From positions 992,001 to 1,056,000 of the forward strand of contig OY764868.1 in assembly GCA_963668545.1 (NCBI GenBank): 64,000 bases of DNA, given 5' to 3'. Below the pieces are notes generated by a model. That model was not told the DNA's origin. It was given only the letters and a program-made list of their open reading frames with translations, and made no database searches. This document shows positions 42,160 to 51,169 of the stretch, in pieces. The stretch is from G963662265 sp963668545. Lineage in GTDB: Bacteria > Spirochaetota > Spirochaetia > CADAEX01. Numbering within the stretch: position 1 is the first letter of the stretch; each line of letters begins with the position of its first letter. Made by a program: the position numbers and the translations under genes.

Positions 42160-43161
42160 TCAGATTAATACTTTCCATTCAAGTTCCTTACCTGCCATGA
42201 AGGGAACAGCATCCCCTGACTTTTCAGGTACTTTATATGGTGATTTTTCAATGCTTATTGACCCGCTGTTGAGTTCAAGCTGATAGAATTCCGCACCGAA
42301 ACGGGACACAAAGTTTTCAAGCATATCAAGCTTGTCATTTTTCTCAAAAAAAGAAGTGATAAGGGGGATAGCTGCATGGGTATTGTAGCACCCTGCGCTT
42401 CCTTTCCTTGCGAATTTGGTATTTTCTGGATGAGGTGCGCTGTCAGAGCCGAAAAAGAATTTGCTGCTGCCTGAAAGGACTGCCTCCTGTACAGCTTCCC
42501 TGTCATAAGGAGTCTTTACAACAGGTTTGCAGAAAAGAAGCGGATTAAGCATACCGCCCAGAAGATCATCAAGTGTAAAAAGAAGATGTTGTGGAGTAAC
42601 TGTTGCTGCAAGGTTTCCCCCCCCCTCAAGTACTGCCTTTACACCTTCCCTGCCTGATACATGCTCAAAGACAACCCTGAGATCCGGGAAATTATCAAGA
42701 ATCTGATACAGCTCGGGAATATAGTCTTTTTCCCTGTCAAGGCAGAATGATTCCGGTTTTTCCCCGTGGATGGATAGGACAAGGCCGCTTTCCTCCATTG
42801 CAGAAAGCGCTTCACTTATTTCTTTCCAGCTTCTCACCCCGTCATCAGAGTTTGTTGTTGCCCCTGCCGGGTAAAGCTTCCCTGTACAGGCCCCTGATTC
42901 CTTCAGGCTGAATACCTCATCCTTTCCCATTCCCCTGTAAAGCTTGAAAGTCATAAGGGGTTTGAAACCAGGAACTGCATCAAGAATTTCCCTTCTGTAT
43001 GAGGTCATGGCAGAAGCTGAATTCACGGGGGGGAGAGTATTCGGCATTACAAGGGCCCTTGCAAAAACAGATGCTGCTGCTTCTGCATAGTCCTTCATGC
43101 TCTCTCCCTGCCTGAGATGGATATGCATATCATCCGGTTTTCTGATTGTAACAGTTTTCAA
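42160..43161 (-). CDS. pyrC: Dihydroorotase (class II, E. coli PyrC type)
   Basis: Cyclises carbamoyl aspartate to dihydroorotate in pyrimidine synthesis. I start at the TTG at 43161 (encoding MKTVTIRKPDDMHIHLR), which has AGGGGG just upstream; the open frame reaches 40 codons further, but that part has no homology. 333 residues. Metal ligands are DMHIHLR (HxH), the carbamylated Lys region TFKLYRGMGKD/GKLYP, VFEHVSGREGV, and SDSAPH (Asp). A His-rich patch TVTPQHLLF is also typical. Convergent with folD by 25 bp and divergent from trpE. Confidence 0.94.
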   Translation of the reverse strand: MKTVTIRKPDDMHIHLRQGESMKDYAEAAASVFARALVMPNTLPPVNSASAMTSYRREILDAVPGFKPLMTFKLYRGMGKDEVFSLKESGACTGKLYPAGATTNSDDGVRSWKEISEALSAMEESGLVLSIHGEKPESFCLDREKDYIPELYQILDNFPDLRVVFEHVSGREGVKAVLEGGGNLAATVTPQHLLFTLDDLLGGMLNPLLFCKPVVKTPYDREAVQEAVLSGSSKFFFGSDSAPHPENTKFARKGSAGCYNTHAAIPLITSFFEKNDKLDMLENFVSRFGAEFYQLELNSGSISIEKSPYKVPEKSGDAVPFMAGKELEWKVLI

Positions 43162-43274
43162 ATTTATCCCCCTGTATGTAATTCCTTTAAACCAATTATT
43201 AACTTTCACTTTGCAGATTATAGCATCCATTTTAACAAGTTTTACCTGGCAGATAAATATTTTTCCAAAATATG

Positions 43275-43303
43275 TTGACAAAAAAATCCTTCCGGTATAT
43301 GTT
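43275..43303 (+). promoter_or_regulatory. Predicted promoter of the trp operon
   Basis: TTGACA (43275-43280), 17 bp, TATGTT (43298-43303). The start near 43310 leaves only about 37 nt of leader with no room for a leader peptide or attenuator. A dyad GTTTCT/AGAAAC (with a third AGAAAC further on) covers positions 43301-43340 and might be an operator. Confidence 0.6.
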
Positions 43304-43346
43304 TCTGTCTAAAGAAACGATTCTATGTATAGAAACAGGAGCCGGT

Positions 43347-44747
43347 ATGAAGATGAAAAAAAGGGATGATCTGGTTATCAGGATAATCCCGGGAGATAAT
43401 TTTACACCATGCGCGCTTGCTGAAAAGCTTGATGCGAAAGTTGTGCTTGAATCTTCAAGCTACAATCTGGGAAAGGCAAGGCATTCCCTGCTGATGATTG
43501 ATGAGGCTTTCAGGATTGTTCAGAACAGCGGGAAGGTATCAGTTGAGGGTGATAATGCTGACTTCGGAATTGATGAGTTTGACAACAGCTTTACTTCTGT
43601 TATCAGCGCAGTAGCATCCCAGCACCGGGCGCTTGAGTTCCCTTTTCCTGCCGGCGGTATCGGCTATTTTTCCTTTGAATTTGCCTCATACTGCGATGCA
43701 GTTAGTTTTTCTGTAAAAAAGGATTATTCTGAAATACCTGAAGCGCTCTTCATATTCGGGCACACCTTTGTCGTATATGACCACTTCACTGAACAGATAT
43801 ATATTGTCGGGGTTAACTATAACGGTGCGGAAATTGACCTTGAAAAAGCTGTAAAGGAGATTGAAAAGAGGATTAATGATCTCAACTTCAACTATCTTGT
43901 ACAGGACAGCAACAGCTACAGGGCAGAAGTTGTTTATGAGACTCCATATGAAAAATACCTGGAAATGGTAAGGGAAGGCAAAAGAGAGATTTCTGAAGGA
44001 AACCTTCTTCAGGTTGTACTTTCAAGAAAGATCAGGATAAAAACAGATATCCCCCCGTTCAAGGCATATAAAAAACTGAGGATGGAAAGCCCTTCCCCTT
44101 ATATGTTTTACCTTGATTTTGATGATTTCCAGATTTTCGGCTCCTCCCCTGAAGTCCATCTGAAAGTGGAAAACAGACAGGCCCTGGTAAGGCCTATAGC
44201 CGGGACCCGAAAAAGGGGGAAAAACCAGGCAGAGGATGAGATGCTTGAAAAAGAGCTCCTTGCCGACGAGAAGGAATCCGCAGAACACCTGATGCTGGTT
44301 GATCTTGCCAGAAACGACCTTGGAAGGGTCTGCAGGGCAGGAAGTGTCAGAATTACTGATTCCAGGTCAATAGAGAAGTATAAAAATGTAATGCATATAG
44401 TTTCCGAAGTTCAGGGAGATCTTGAGAATGGCTCTGACTGCCTTGATGCTCTTAAATCCACTTTCCCTGCCGGCACTGTTTCAGGTGCCCCGAAAATCAG
44501 GGCCATATCTGTTATTGACAGGCTCGAGGAGGAGGACAGGGGGTTCTATGCCGGTGTTGTAGGATACCTTGAGCCGGGCGGGAATCTTAATACCTGCATT
44601 ACAATAAGAAGCGGAATGAAAAAGGGGGATATCCTGACTATCCAGGCAGGCGCGGGAATTGTATATGATTCAGTACCTGAAAATGAATACAGGGAAACAA
44701 CAGACAAAATAAGATCAATTGCAAAGATTGCGGGACTGGAGGTTTAG
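43347..44747 (+). CDS. trpE: Anthranilate synthase component I
   Basis: Makes anthranilate from chorismate with ammonia from TrpG. 466 residues from the ATG at 43347 (MKMKKRDDLVIRI) with ACAGGAG upstream; the frame extends 25 codons more. Typical segments: SPSPYMFYLDFDDFQIFGSSPEVHL, RPIAGTRKRGKNQAEDEMLEKELLADEKE, HLMLVDLARNDLGRVC, FPAGTVSGAPKIRA and IQAGAGIVYDSVPENEYRE. It is first in the operon trpE-GD-CF-B-A. The next gene starts 1 bp after the stop. Feedback-site residues cannot be judged here. Confidence 0.95.
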   Translation: MKMKKRDDLVIRIIPGDNFTPCALAEKLDAKVVLESSSYNLGKARHSLLMIDEAFRIVQNSGKVSVEGDNADFGIDEFDNSFTSVISAVASQHRALEFPFPAGGIGYFSFEFASYCDAVSFSVKKDYSEIPEALFIFGHTFVVYDHFTEQIYIVGVNYNGAEIDLEKAVKEIEKRINDLNFNYLVQDSNSYRAEVVYETPYEKYLEMVREGKREISEGNLLQVVLSRKIRIKTDIPPFKAYKKLRMESPSPYMFYLDFDDFQIFGSSPEVHLKVENRQALVRPIAGTRKRGKNQAEDEMLEKELLADEKESAEHLMLVDLARNDLGRVCRAGSVRITDSRSIEKYKNVMHIVSEVQGDLENGSDCLDALKSTFPAGTVSGAPKIRAISVIDRLEEEDRGFYAGVVGYLEPGGNLNTCITIRSGMKKGDILTIQAGAGIVYDSVPENEYRETTDKIRSIAKIAGLEV

Positions 44748-44748
44748 G

Positions 44749-46335
44749 ATGTATCTTCTTATCGATAACTATGACTCATTTACCTATAACGTATATCAGT
44801 ATCTTTCGGAACTCAAACCGGGGGAAATAACTGTAAAAAGAAACGATGAAATAACAATTGATGAAATAGAAAAAATGGCACCGGATGGAATAATTATTTC
44901 ACCCGGCCCCGGGAGGCCTGAAGAAAACGGGATAATTATTGAATGTGTAAGGCATTTCAAGGGTAAAATACCAATTCTCGGTATATGCCTGGGGCATCAG
45001 GCTATAGGGGCTGCATTCGGCGGCAGGATTGTAAAAGGGGACAAGATATATCATGGTAAAACAGATACAATTGAGAATGACGGAAAAGGTGTATTCAGGA
45101 ATCTTTCCCCCCGCATGGAAGTGGTAAGGTACCATTCACTGATTGTTGAAAAGGAATCCCTTCCTGATGAACTTGAAATAACCGCTTTTTCATCTGAAGG
45201 TGAGATAATGGGGCTTAGACACAAAAAATACCCTGTGGAAGGGGTCCAGTTTCATCCCGAATCTGTTGCATCGGAAGCAGGGCATCACCTTTTAAAGAAT
45301 TTTCTCAATTACAAGAGGGAGTCACTTAAACCAAGGGCAATACTTACATCAATCATGAAGCATAAAAGCCTCACCTTTGAGGAGGCAGCAGATTTCATGG
45401 AGGAACTTACAGAAGGAAACCTTAGCGAGGTTGTAATCTCAGGTTTTCTGACTGCAATGAATACCAAGGGGGCTTCCGCAGACGAGATAGCAGGATGTGC
45501 ATCTGTTCTCATGAAAAAGAAGGTAAATATCAAGTCATCAGGGAAGATTCTAGATATTGTGGGAACAGGAGGGGATGAACTCGGATCATTCAATATATCA
45601 TCATTTTCAGCACTTATTGCAGCTTCAGCAGGTGCAAAAGTAGCAAAACACGGAAACAGGGCAGTAAGTTCCCTTTCAGGAAGCGCAGACTTCTACAGGG
45701 CAATGGGAATTCCGGTAGATATAAAGCCGGAAGAGGCTGAAAAGCTGATGGAAAAGTGCAGTTTCGCATTTCTGTTTGCCCCCTTTTATCACAGTGCAAT
45801 GAAGCATGCAGCCCCTGTCAGAAACAAACTTGGAGTGAAGAGCATTTTCAACCTGCTCGGGCCACTGGTCAACCCGGCATCAGCTGACTACCAGCTGATC
45901 GGTGTTTACGACAGGTCCCTCTGCAGGACAATTGCTCAGGCTGCCAGAATGCTGGGAGTTAAAAGGGTTGTTGTTGTTCACGGATTTGACGGTCTTGACG
46001 AGATATCTGTTTCAGAGCCTACAAGGATTGTAAAGATTTTTGAAGACGGAGAAGAGGATGTTTATGTATTTGAACCTGAAAAGCTCGGAATAAAAACATA
46101 TCCCGTTGAAATGCTGAAAGGGGGAAGCGCTTCAGATAACGCACGGGAAGCGATGAGACTTCTAATGGGAGAGGGAAACGAGGCAGTCCGTACCTCTGTC
46201 TGCCTGAATGCAGGTGCAGCCCTCTATCTTTACGGAATTGCAGAGAGTATCGAAGAGGGATACAGAATATCTTCTGATACTTTAAGCTCAGGGAAAGTCC
46301 TTTCGAAAGTCGAAGAACTGAGAAGTTTTGCGTAA
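44749..46335 (+). CDS. trpGD: Fused anthranilate synthase glutaminase and anthranilate phosphoribosyltransferase
   Basis: 528 residues. The first 190 are TrpG: LLIDNYDSFTYNVYQYL, SPGPGRPEENG, the nucleophile Cys in GICLGHQAIG, and the His/Glu of GVQFHPESV. From about residue 200 on it is TrpD: EAADFMEELTEGNLSEV, DIVGTGGDELGSFNISSF, HGNRAVSSLSGSADF and FLFAPFYHSAMKHAAPVRN. Fusion of trpG to trpD occurs in E. coli and others. The chosen start ATG at 44749 is 1 bp after the trpE stop, so coupling is expected. Confidence 0.95.
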   Translation: MYLLIDNYDSFTYNVYQYLSELKPGEITVKRNDEITIDEIEKMAPDGIIISPGPGRPEENGIIIECVRHFKGKIPILGICLGHQAIGAAFGGRIVKGDKIYHGKTDTIENDGKGVFRNLSPRMEVVRYHSLIVEKESLPDELEITAFSSEGEIMGLRHKKYPVEGVQFHPESVASEAGHHLLKNFLNYKRESLKPRAILTSIMKHKSLTFEEAADFMEELTEGNLSEVVISGFLTAMNTKGASADEIAGCASVLMKKKVNIKSSGKILDIVGTGGDELGSFNISSFSALIAASAGAKVAKHGNRAVSSLSGSADFYRAMGIPVDIKPEEAEKLMEKCSFAFLFAPFYHSAMKHAAPVRNKLGVKSIFNLLGPLVNPASADYQLIGVYDRSLCRTIAQAARMLGVKRVVVVHGFDGLDEISVSEPTRIVKIFEDGEEDVYVFEPEKLGIKTYPVEMLKGGSASDNAREAMRLLMGEGNEAVRTSVCLNAGAALYLYGIAESIEEGYRISSDTLSSGKVLSKVEELRSFA

Positions 46336-46356
46336 AGGACAGCTGAGGATTTTCTT

Positions 46357-47790
46357 ATGACAATAATAGATGAGATAATTGCAAAAAGGAAAGAGGAGAT
46401 AGCTTCAGGCACAGATACAGGCCCTTTCACACCCCCTGAAAGGAGGGATTTACCTGTTGTCCCTTTCGGACAGGAACCTTTTATAATAGCAGAGGTCAAG
46501 AAGAAGTCTCCCTCCAAAGGGGTGTTTAAGGAGGGCTTTAATCATCTTGAATCTGCAGCAGCATATGTGGACCGGGGGATCAAAAATATCTCAGTGATTA
46601 CAGAGAAGAACTATTTTGCGGGATCACTATCGTATCTTTATGAAATAAAGAAGAAATATCCCGGTATTTCTGTACTGAGAAAGGATTTCCTTGTATGCGA
46701 AAATGATATTGAGGTTTCATATAACTCAGGTGCCGATGCGCTTCTGCTTATAGCATCAGCACTGGACAGAAATCTTCTTGAAAAGCTTTATTATCTTACA
46801 ATTGAAAAAGGGATGAAGAGCCTTGTAGAGATTCATGATGATGATGACCTTGAAAAGGTGAGGTCATTCAGACCTTCCCTTGTAGGGATAAATTCAAGGG
46901 ACCTCAGGGATTTCTCAGTCGATATGATTACCCCTGTCTCACTGAAGCTGAAGATAGACTGGGACTGCAGTGTTGTTTATGAATCCGGGATAGGAAGCAG
47001 GTCAGATGCATGTTTTGCATTTGAGTCAGGGTTCAGCGGCATTCTTACAGGGGAATCTGTTATAAAAGACCCTTCACTTGCTTCAGTATACAGGAATACC
47101 TGTTCAAGTATTAAAGGCAGCGGAAGAAATCCTGAAAATTATTTCTGGAACAGGATATTCAGGGATAAGGGGGATAAACCCCTTGTAAAGATATGCGGAA
47201 TTACAAACAGGGAAGACTGTCTAGCGGCATACTCATCAGGGGCAGACATGATAGGGATGGTTTTTGCCCCTTCTGTAAGGCAGGCAGATATAAACCTTCT
47301 TCAGGAAACAGCTGATATTGATATTCCCAAAGTAGCTGTTGTTGTAAACCCTGATAAATCCCTTATGGATAAAATCAGGGATTATTACTGGAAAGGTCTG
47401 ATTGATGCTCTACAGCTTTCAGGCGATGAGAGTGAAGAATTCTGCTCTGATCTTGAAATCCCTTTCTACAAGACACTGAGGATAAAGGATGCATCTGAAT
47501 ATGAAAGCGGGGAAAGATACCACAGCGTAAGGGTGCTTACAGACAGCTTTTCAGAAAAGAGCTACGGAGGGACAGGAAAGACAATCCCTGAAAAGACTGT
47601 CAGGGAAATAAGGGAGAGGGCAGGAGGAAAGCTCTGGCTTGCAGGGGGAATAAGTCCTGAAAATGTCCTTGAAACAGTAAGGATGTACCTGCCTGAGCTT
47701 GTTGATGCCTCAAGCAGCCTGGAATCATCTCCCGGCAGAAAAGACCACGCTAAAATTGACAGTTTTGTAAAGGCTGTGAAGGGAAAATAG
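46357..47790 (+). CDS. trpCF: Fused indole-3-glycerol-phosphate synthase and phosphoribosylanthranilate isomerase
   Basis: 477 residues. Residues 1-255 are TrpC (MTIIDEIIAKRKEEIAS, IAEVKKKSPSKGVFKE, VLRKDFLVCENDIEVSYNSGADALLLIAS, LVEIHDDDDLEKV, GINSRDLRDFSVD). Residues about 275-477 are TrpF (VKICGITNREDCLAAYSSGADMIGMVF, ALQLSGDE, LTDSFSEKSYGGTGKT, WLAGGISPENV). The TrpC-TrpF order is as in E. coli. It starts 21 bp after trpGD and is 27 bp before trpB. Confidence 0.95.
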   Translation: MTIIDEIIAKRKEEIASGTDTGPFTPPERRDLPVVPFGQEPFIIAEVKKKSPSKGVFKEGFNHLESAAAYVDRGIKNISVITEKNYFAGSLSYLYEIKKKYPGISVLRKDFLVCENDIEVSYNSGADALLLIASALDRNLLEKLYYLTIEKGMKSLVEIHDDDDLEKVRSFRPSLVGINSRDLRDFSVDMITPVSLKLKIDWDCSVVYESGIGSRSDACFAFESGFSGILTGESVIKDPSLASVYRNTCSSIKGSGRNPENYFWNRIFRDKGDKPLVKICGITNREDCLAAYSSGADMIGMVFAPSVRQADINLLQETADIDIPKVAVVVNPDKSLMDKIRDYYWKGLIDALQLSGDESEEFCSDLEIPFYKTLRIKDASEYESGERYHSVRVLTDSFSEKSYGGTGKTIPEKTVREIRERAGGKLWLAGGISPENVLETVRMYLPELVDASSSLESSPGRKDHAKIDSFVKAVKGK

Positions 47791-47817
47791 AAAATACTTC
47801 AGATTTGAGGATAGAGA

Positions 47818-49053
47818 ATGGATAAATACAATAATTTTTTCGGTTCCTACGGGGGAAGATATGTAGCAGAGATACTTAAAGGTCCGCTTGACAGCCTTGA
47901 AGAGGCATATCTTGAAGCAGTAGGAGATCCAGGGTTTCTGAGGGAACTTGAAATGCTTTCAAAGGACTTCATAGGGCGGGAGACCCCGCTTCTTCATGCT
48001 GAAAACCTCTCCCGTAAAACAGGGGGAGGAGATATATATATCAAGCTTGAAGGACTTGCAAACACAGGGGCCCATAAGATCAACAATGCCCTTGCCCAGG
48101 GGCTTCTTGCAAAGAGGATGGGAAAGAAGAGAATAATTGCAGAAACAGGGGCCGGCCAGCATGGAGTTGCAACAGCATCTGTATGCGCAAGGCTGGGACT
48201 TGACTGTACCGTATACATGGGTGAGGTTGACATAGCAAGGCAGAGGCCCAATGTCTACTACATGCAGCTTTACGGGGCAAAGGTTGTCCCTGTTAAAAGC
48301 GGTACAAGGACACTCAAGGATGCTGTAAACGAGGCGCTGCGTGACTGGGCATGGAACACTGATGATACATATTATCTTCTCGGATCAGCCCTCGGCCCCT
48401 CCCCGTACCCGGACATGGTCAGGGAATTCCAGTCTGTAATAGGGAGGGAGGTACAGAGACAGGCAGAGGAGAAAAAGCTTGATATAAAGGCAATGGTTGC
48501 CTGCGTGGGTGGGGGATCCAACTCGATAGGTTTTTTCTATCCTTTCCTTAAAAAAGATTCTCCCCGTCTCATAGGTGTTGAAGCAGGGGGCAGAGGAAAT
48601 GGAAGGGGAAACCATGCTGCCAGAATGTGCGGAGAAGGGAAAGAGGGGATTGTCCAGGGATATAAAAGCCTCTTCCTTCTTGATGATGACGGGCAGGTCC
48701 TTCCATCCCACTCGATTTCCGCAGGGCTTGATTATCCCGGGATAGGACCTGAGCTTGCATACCTGGGCAGGACAGGCCGGATAGAATATATGAAATGCGA
48801 TGATCCTGAAGTCCTTGACGCTCTTAAGGTTTTTGCCAGGAATGAAGGAATTCTTTTTGCTCTTGAGTCTGCCCATGCTGCATCAGCTGCGCTTAAGGTT
48901 GCAGCTGAATACAAAAAGGGGGAAGCTGTGATTGTAAACATGTCGGGCAGGGGAGACAAGGATATATTTATTTCAGCAATGGAGCTTGACAGGAAAAACT
49001 GGGTTGAGTATCTGAAAAGTGAAGTAGAACGGGGAGAGAGATATGAAAATTAA
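47818..49053 (+). CDS. trpB: Tryptophan synthase beta chain
   Basis: PLP enzyme joining indole and serine to give tryptophan. 411 residues: FFGSYGGRYVAEILKGPL, PTPL-like ETPLLHAENLS, the PLP lysine in AHKINNALAQ, AETGAGQHGVATASVCARL, CVGGGSNSIGFFYPF, SAGLDYPGIGPELAYL, and the C-terminal VNMSGRGDKDIF. This is the standard TrpB1 type. Its last codons overlap trpA by 11 bp, consistent with the alpha2-beta2 complex. Confidence 0.97.
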   Translation: MDKYNNFFGSYGGRYVAEILKGPLDSLEEAYLEAVGDPGFLRELEMLSKDFIGRETPLLHAENLSRKTGGGDIYIKLEGLANTGAHKINNALAQGLLAKRMGKKRIIAETGAGQHGVATASVCARLGLDCTVYMGEVDIARQRPNVYYMQLYGAKVVPVKSGTRTLKDAVNEALRDWAWNTDDTYYLLGSALGPSPYPDMVREFQSVIGREVQRQAEEKKLDIKAMVACVGGGSNSIGFFYPFLKKDSPRLIGVEAGGRGNGRGNHAARMCGEGKEGIVQGYKSLFLLDDDGQVLPSHSISAGLDYPGIGPELAYLGRTGRIEYMKCDDPEVLDALKVFARNEGILFALESAHAASAALKVAAEYKKGEAVIVNMSGRGDKDIFISAMELDRKNWVEYLKSEVERGERYEN

Positions 49054-49786
49054 ACTGATGACACACATGATTGCAGGGTATCCCGACAGTGAAACATCCT
49101 TTGAGGTTGCAAGGGCCCTTATTGACGGAGGTTCCTCTTTCCTTGAAATACAGTTCCCTTTTTCCGACCCTTCTGCAGACGGGCCAGTAATTGAAAAGGC
49201 ATCATATGATGCTATTGACGCGGGTTTCACTGTTGAGGAGGGCTTCCGCCTGATAGAAAGGATAGGAAAGATAAGCTCAGTACCGGTTTTTATAATGACA
49301 TATGCTAACATTGCATACAGCAGAGGTATAAGGGAATTTGTCAGAAAGGGGAAAAAATCAGGTGCGGCAGGATTCATAATTCCGGACCTCCCTTTTGACA
49401 ATGATGAAGGTCTCATGGATGAAGCTGAAAAGGAGGGGCTCTCCGTTGTCCCTGTTGTTGTTCCCGGGATGAACAGGGAAAGGCTTGAAAAGATACTCTC
49501 TCTCAATACTGATTACATCTATGCTGCAATGAGAAAGGGGATAACAGGAAAAGAGACTGAAATTGGCAGTTCAAACCGGGAGTATCTTGAAACAATAAGA
49601 AGCAGGGGTAAAAATGGGCTCAAAATCCTTGCAGGTTTCGGGATCCGGGGCAAGGAACAGATATCAATGCTTGACGGATACGCAGACTGCGCAATTGTCG
49701 GGTCTGCAATAGTTGAAAGAATAAGCAGTACAGAAAACCTCTCAGTTTATGAGAGTGTAAAAAAGTATGTAAGTTCTCTTTCATAG
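49043..49786 (+). CDS. trpA: Tryptophan synthase alpha chain
   Basis: Cleaves indole-3-glycerol phosphate to indole, which is channelled to TrpB. 247 residues (slightly short). The catalytic Glu and Asp lie in FLEIQFPFSDPSADGPVIE, followed by PVFIMTYANIAYSRGIREF, GAAGFIIPDLPFD, IYAAMRKGITGKE and AGFGIRGKEQI. The catalytic Tyr region YIYAAMRKG departs from the common YLLSRAGVTG, a mild oddity. It overlaps trpB by 11 bp and ends the operon before a strong terminator. Confidence 0.93.
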   Translation: MKIKLMTHMIAGYPDSETSFEVARALIDGGSSFLEIQFPFSDPSADGPVIEKASYDAIDAGFTVEEGFRLIERIGKISSVPVFIMTYANIAYSRGIREFVRKGKKSGAAGFIIPDLPFDNDEGLMDEAEKEGLSVVPVVVPGMNRERLEKILSLNTDYIYAAMRKGITGKETEIGSSNREYLETIRSRGKNGLKILAGFGIRGKEQISMLDGYADCAIVGSAIVERISSTENLSVYESVKKYVSSLS

Positions 49787-49953
49787 AAGGCTGTAAAGCA
49801 TTGGTAATTCGGGCAGAATCAGATCAGGGCTTTTTATATCATGGAATAACCAGTGCTGATTTCATCTGAAAATATAAACAGGTATCACTCTCCGTTAATG
49901 CTCAAATATTTTTATTTGAAACTCCTTTTTTATTTCAATAAGTTATATAAAGT

Positions 49954-49995
49954 ATCCCTGCCGGTAATCCAGAATCCCGGCAGGGATCTTTTTTT
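49954..49995 (+). terminator. Rho-independent terminator of the trp operon
   Basis: 11-bp stem ATCCCTGCCGG/CCGGCAGGGAT (49954-49964/49977-49987) followed by C and seven T. Confidence 0.92.
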
Positions 49996-50077
49996 CTCAC
50001 AGTATCAGTCAGCTGACATGAAGCTATTAAAATAAATTATCAGTATCCCCATTATGCAGTTATGAACCAGTGTCTGT

Positions 50078-50107
50078 TTGACAGATCAGGCAATCGGGAG
50101 TTAAGAT
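50078..50107 (+). promoter_or_regulatory. Predicted promoter of the dha operon
   Basis: TTGACA (50078-50083), 18 bp, TAAGAT (50102-50107). The -35 lies within a small dyad CTGT-TTG-ACAG (50074-50084). Confidence 0.55.
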
Positions 50108-50164
50108 ATAGTCATGAGCTGCTGGAAATTCACGGCAGCAGTAAAAACAGACAGGAAGGGGAAC

Positions 50165-51166
50165 ATGAAAAAGCTTATAAACAAGGTTGAAAATGTAATT
50201 TCCGAATCTCTTGACGGTATGCAGCTTGCTCACTCTGATATAATCAGGGTTCAGCATGATCCTGATATAATTGTCAGATCAGGGGGAGCTGTAAAAGGGA
50301 AAGTGGCCCTTGTATCGGGTGGAGGCAGCGGGCATGAACCCCTTCACGGAGGTTTTGTTGGAAAGGGTATGCTCCATGCTGCGTGTCCCGGCGATGTTTT
50401 TACTTCACCAACCCCTGACCAGATGGAAGCAGCAGCAAAAGCTGTCAGCGGCGGGGCCGGAGTTCTTTTTATTGTAAAGAACTATTCGGGAGATATCATG
50501 AATTTCGAGATGGCTGCAGAGCTTGCCTCAGACAGCGGGATTGAAACAGTATCTGTTGTTATTGATGATGATGTTGCTGTTGAAAACAGCCTCTATACAC
50601 AGGGAAGAAGAGGTGTAGGGACAACAGTATTTGCAGAAAAAATATGCGGGGCAGCAAGCGAAAGGGGATATTCCCTTTCAGAAACAGCTGATCTCTGCAG
50701 GAAAGTAAACTCAAACGGAAGGTCGATGGGTATGGCCCTCACCTCCTGCACTGTACCTGCAGCCGGAAAGCCCACATTTGATCTTCCGGATTCAGAAATG
50801 GAAATAGGCATAGGGATACATGGTGAGCCTGGTGTAAAGAGGATGGAGCTTAAAAAGGCTTCTGAAATTGCTGATATGATGCTTGATGCAGTTATAAAAG
50901 ATCTTCCTTTCAGAACAGGCGACAGAACTATACTCATGCTGAATGGTATGGGGGGGACTCCCCTGATGGAGCTTTACCTGATGTACAGGGAAGCTGTTAA
51001 AATACTTGAGGGAAAAGGGATAAAGGTTTCAAGAAACCTTGTCGGGAATTATATAACATCACTCGATATGCAGGGATACTCAATTTCACTTCTTAAAGCT
51101 GATGATGAGATACTGAAACTCTGGGATGATCCTGTACACACAGCAGCATTAAGGTGGGGGATCTAG
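50165..51166 (+). CDS. dhaK: Dihydroxyacetone kinase subunit DhaK
   Basis: DhaK binds dihydroxyacetone covalently through a His and passes phosphate from DhaL. 333 residues from the ATG at 50165 (MKKLINKVENVISE); the frame reaches 17 codons further up, but GGAAGGGG favours 50165. Visible: ALVSGGGSGHEPLHGGFVG, GVLFIVKNYSGDIMNFEMA, RRGVGTTVFAEKI, the substrate His in GIGIHGEPGVKR, and ILMLNGMGGTPLMEL. Downstream dhaL and dhaM-HPr-EI show it is the PTS-dependent rather than ATP-dependent type. The operon promoter is at 50078. Confidence 0.95.
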   Translation: MKKLINKVENVISESLDGMQLAHSDIIRVQHDPDIIVRSGGAVKGKVALVSGGGSGHEPLHGGFVGKGMLHAACPGDVFTSPTPDQMEAAAKAVSGGAGVLFIVKNYSGDIMNFEMAAELASDSGIETVSVVIDDDVAVENSLYTQGRRGVGTTVFAEKICGAASERGYSLSETADLCRKVNSNGRSMGMALTSCTVPAAGKPTFDLPDSEMEIGIGIHGEPGVKRMELKKASEIADMMLDAVIKDLPFRTGDRTILMLNGMGGTPLMELYLMYREAVKILEGKGIKVSRNLVGNYITSLDMQGYSISLLKADDEILKLWDDPVHTAALRWGI

Positions 51167-51169
51167 ACA

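Larger units (their letters stand above)
49787..50164 (+). other. Intergenic region between trpA and dhaK
   Basis: Contains the trp terminator (49954-49995) and the dhaK promoter (50078-50107). I see no gene; the short frames here have no ribosome-binding site or coding character. Confidence 0.7.

Noticed and set aside
43304..43346. trp attenuator or leader peptide
   Set aside because: Only about 37 nt lie between the predicted start and trpE, with no Trp codons in a short frame.
50114..50164. Longer DhaK N-terminus
   Set aside because: The 17 extra residues are not homologous to DhaK and the predicted transcription start coincides with this position; GGAAGGGG favours 50165.
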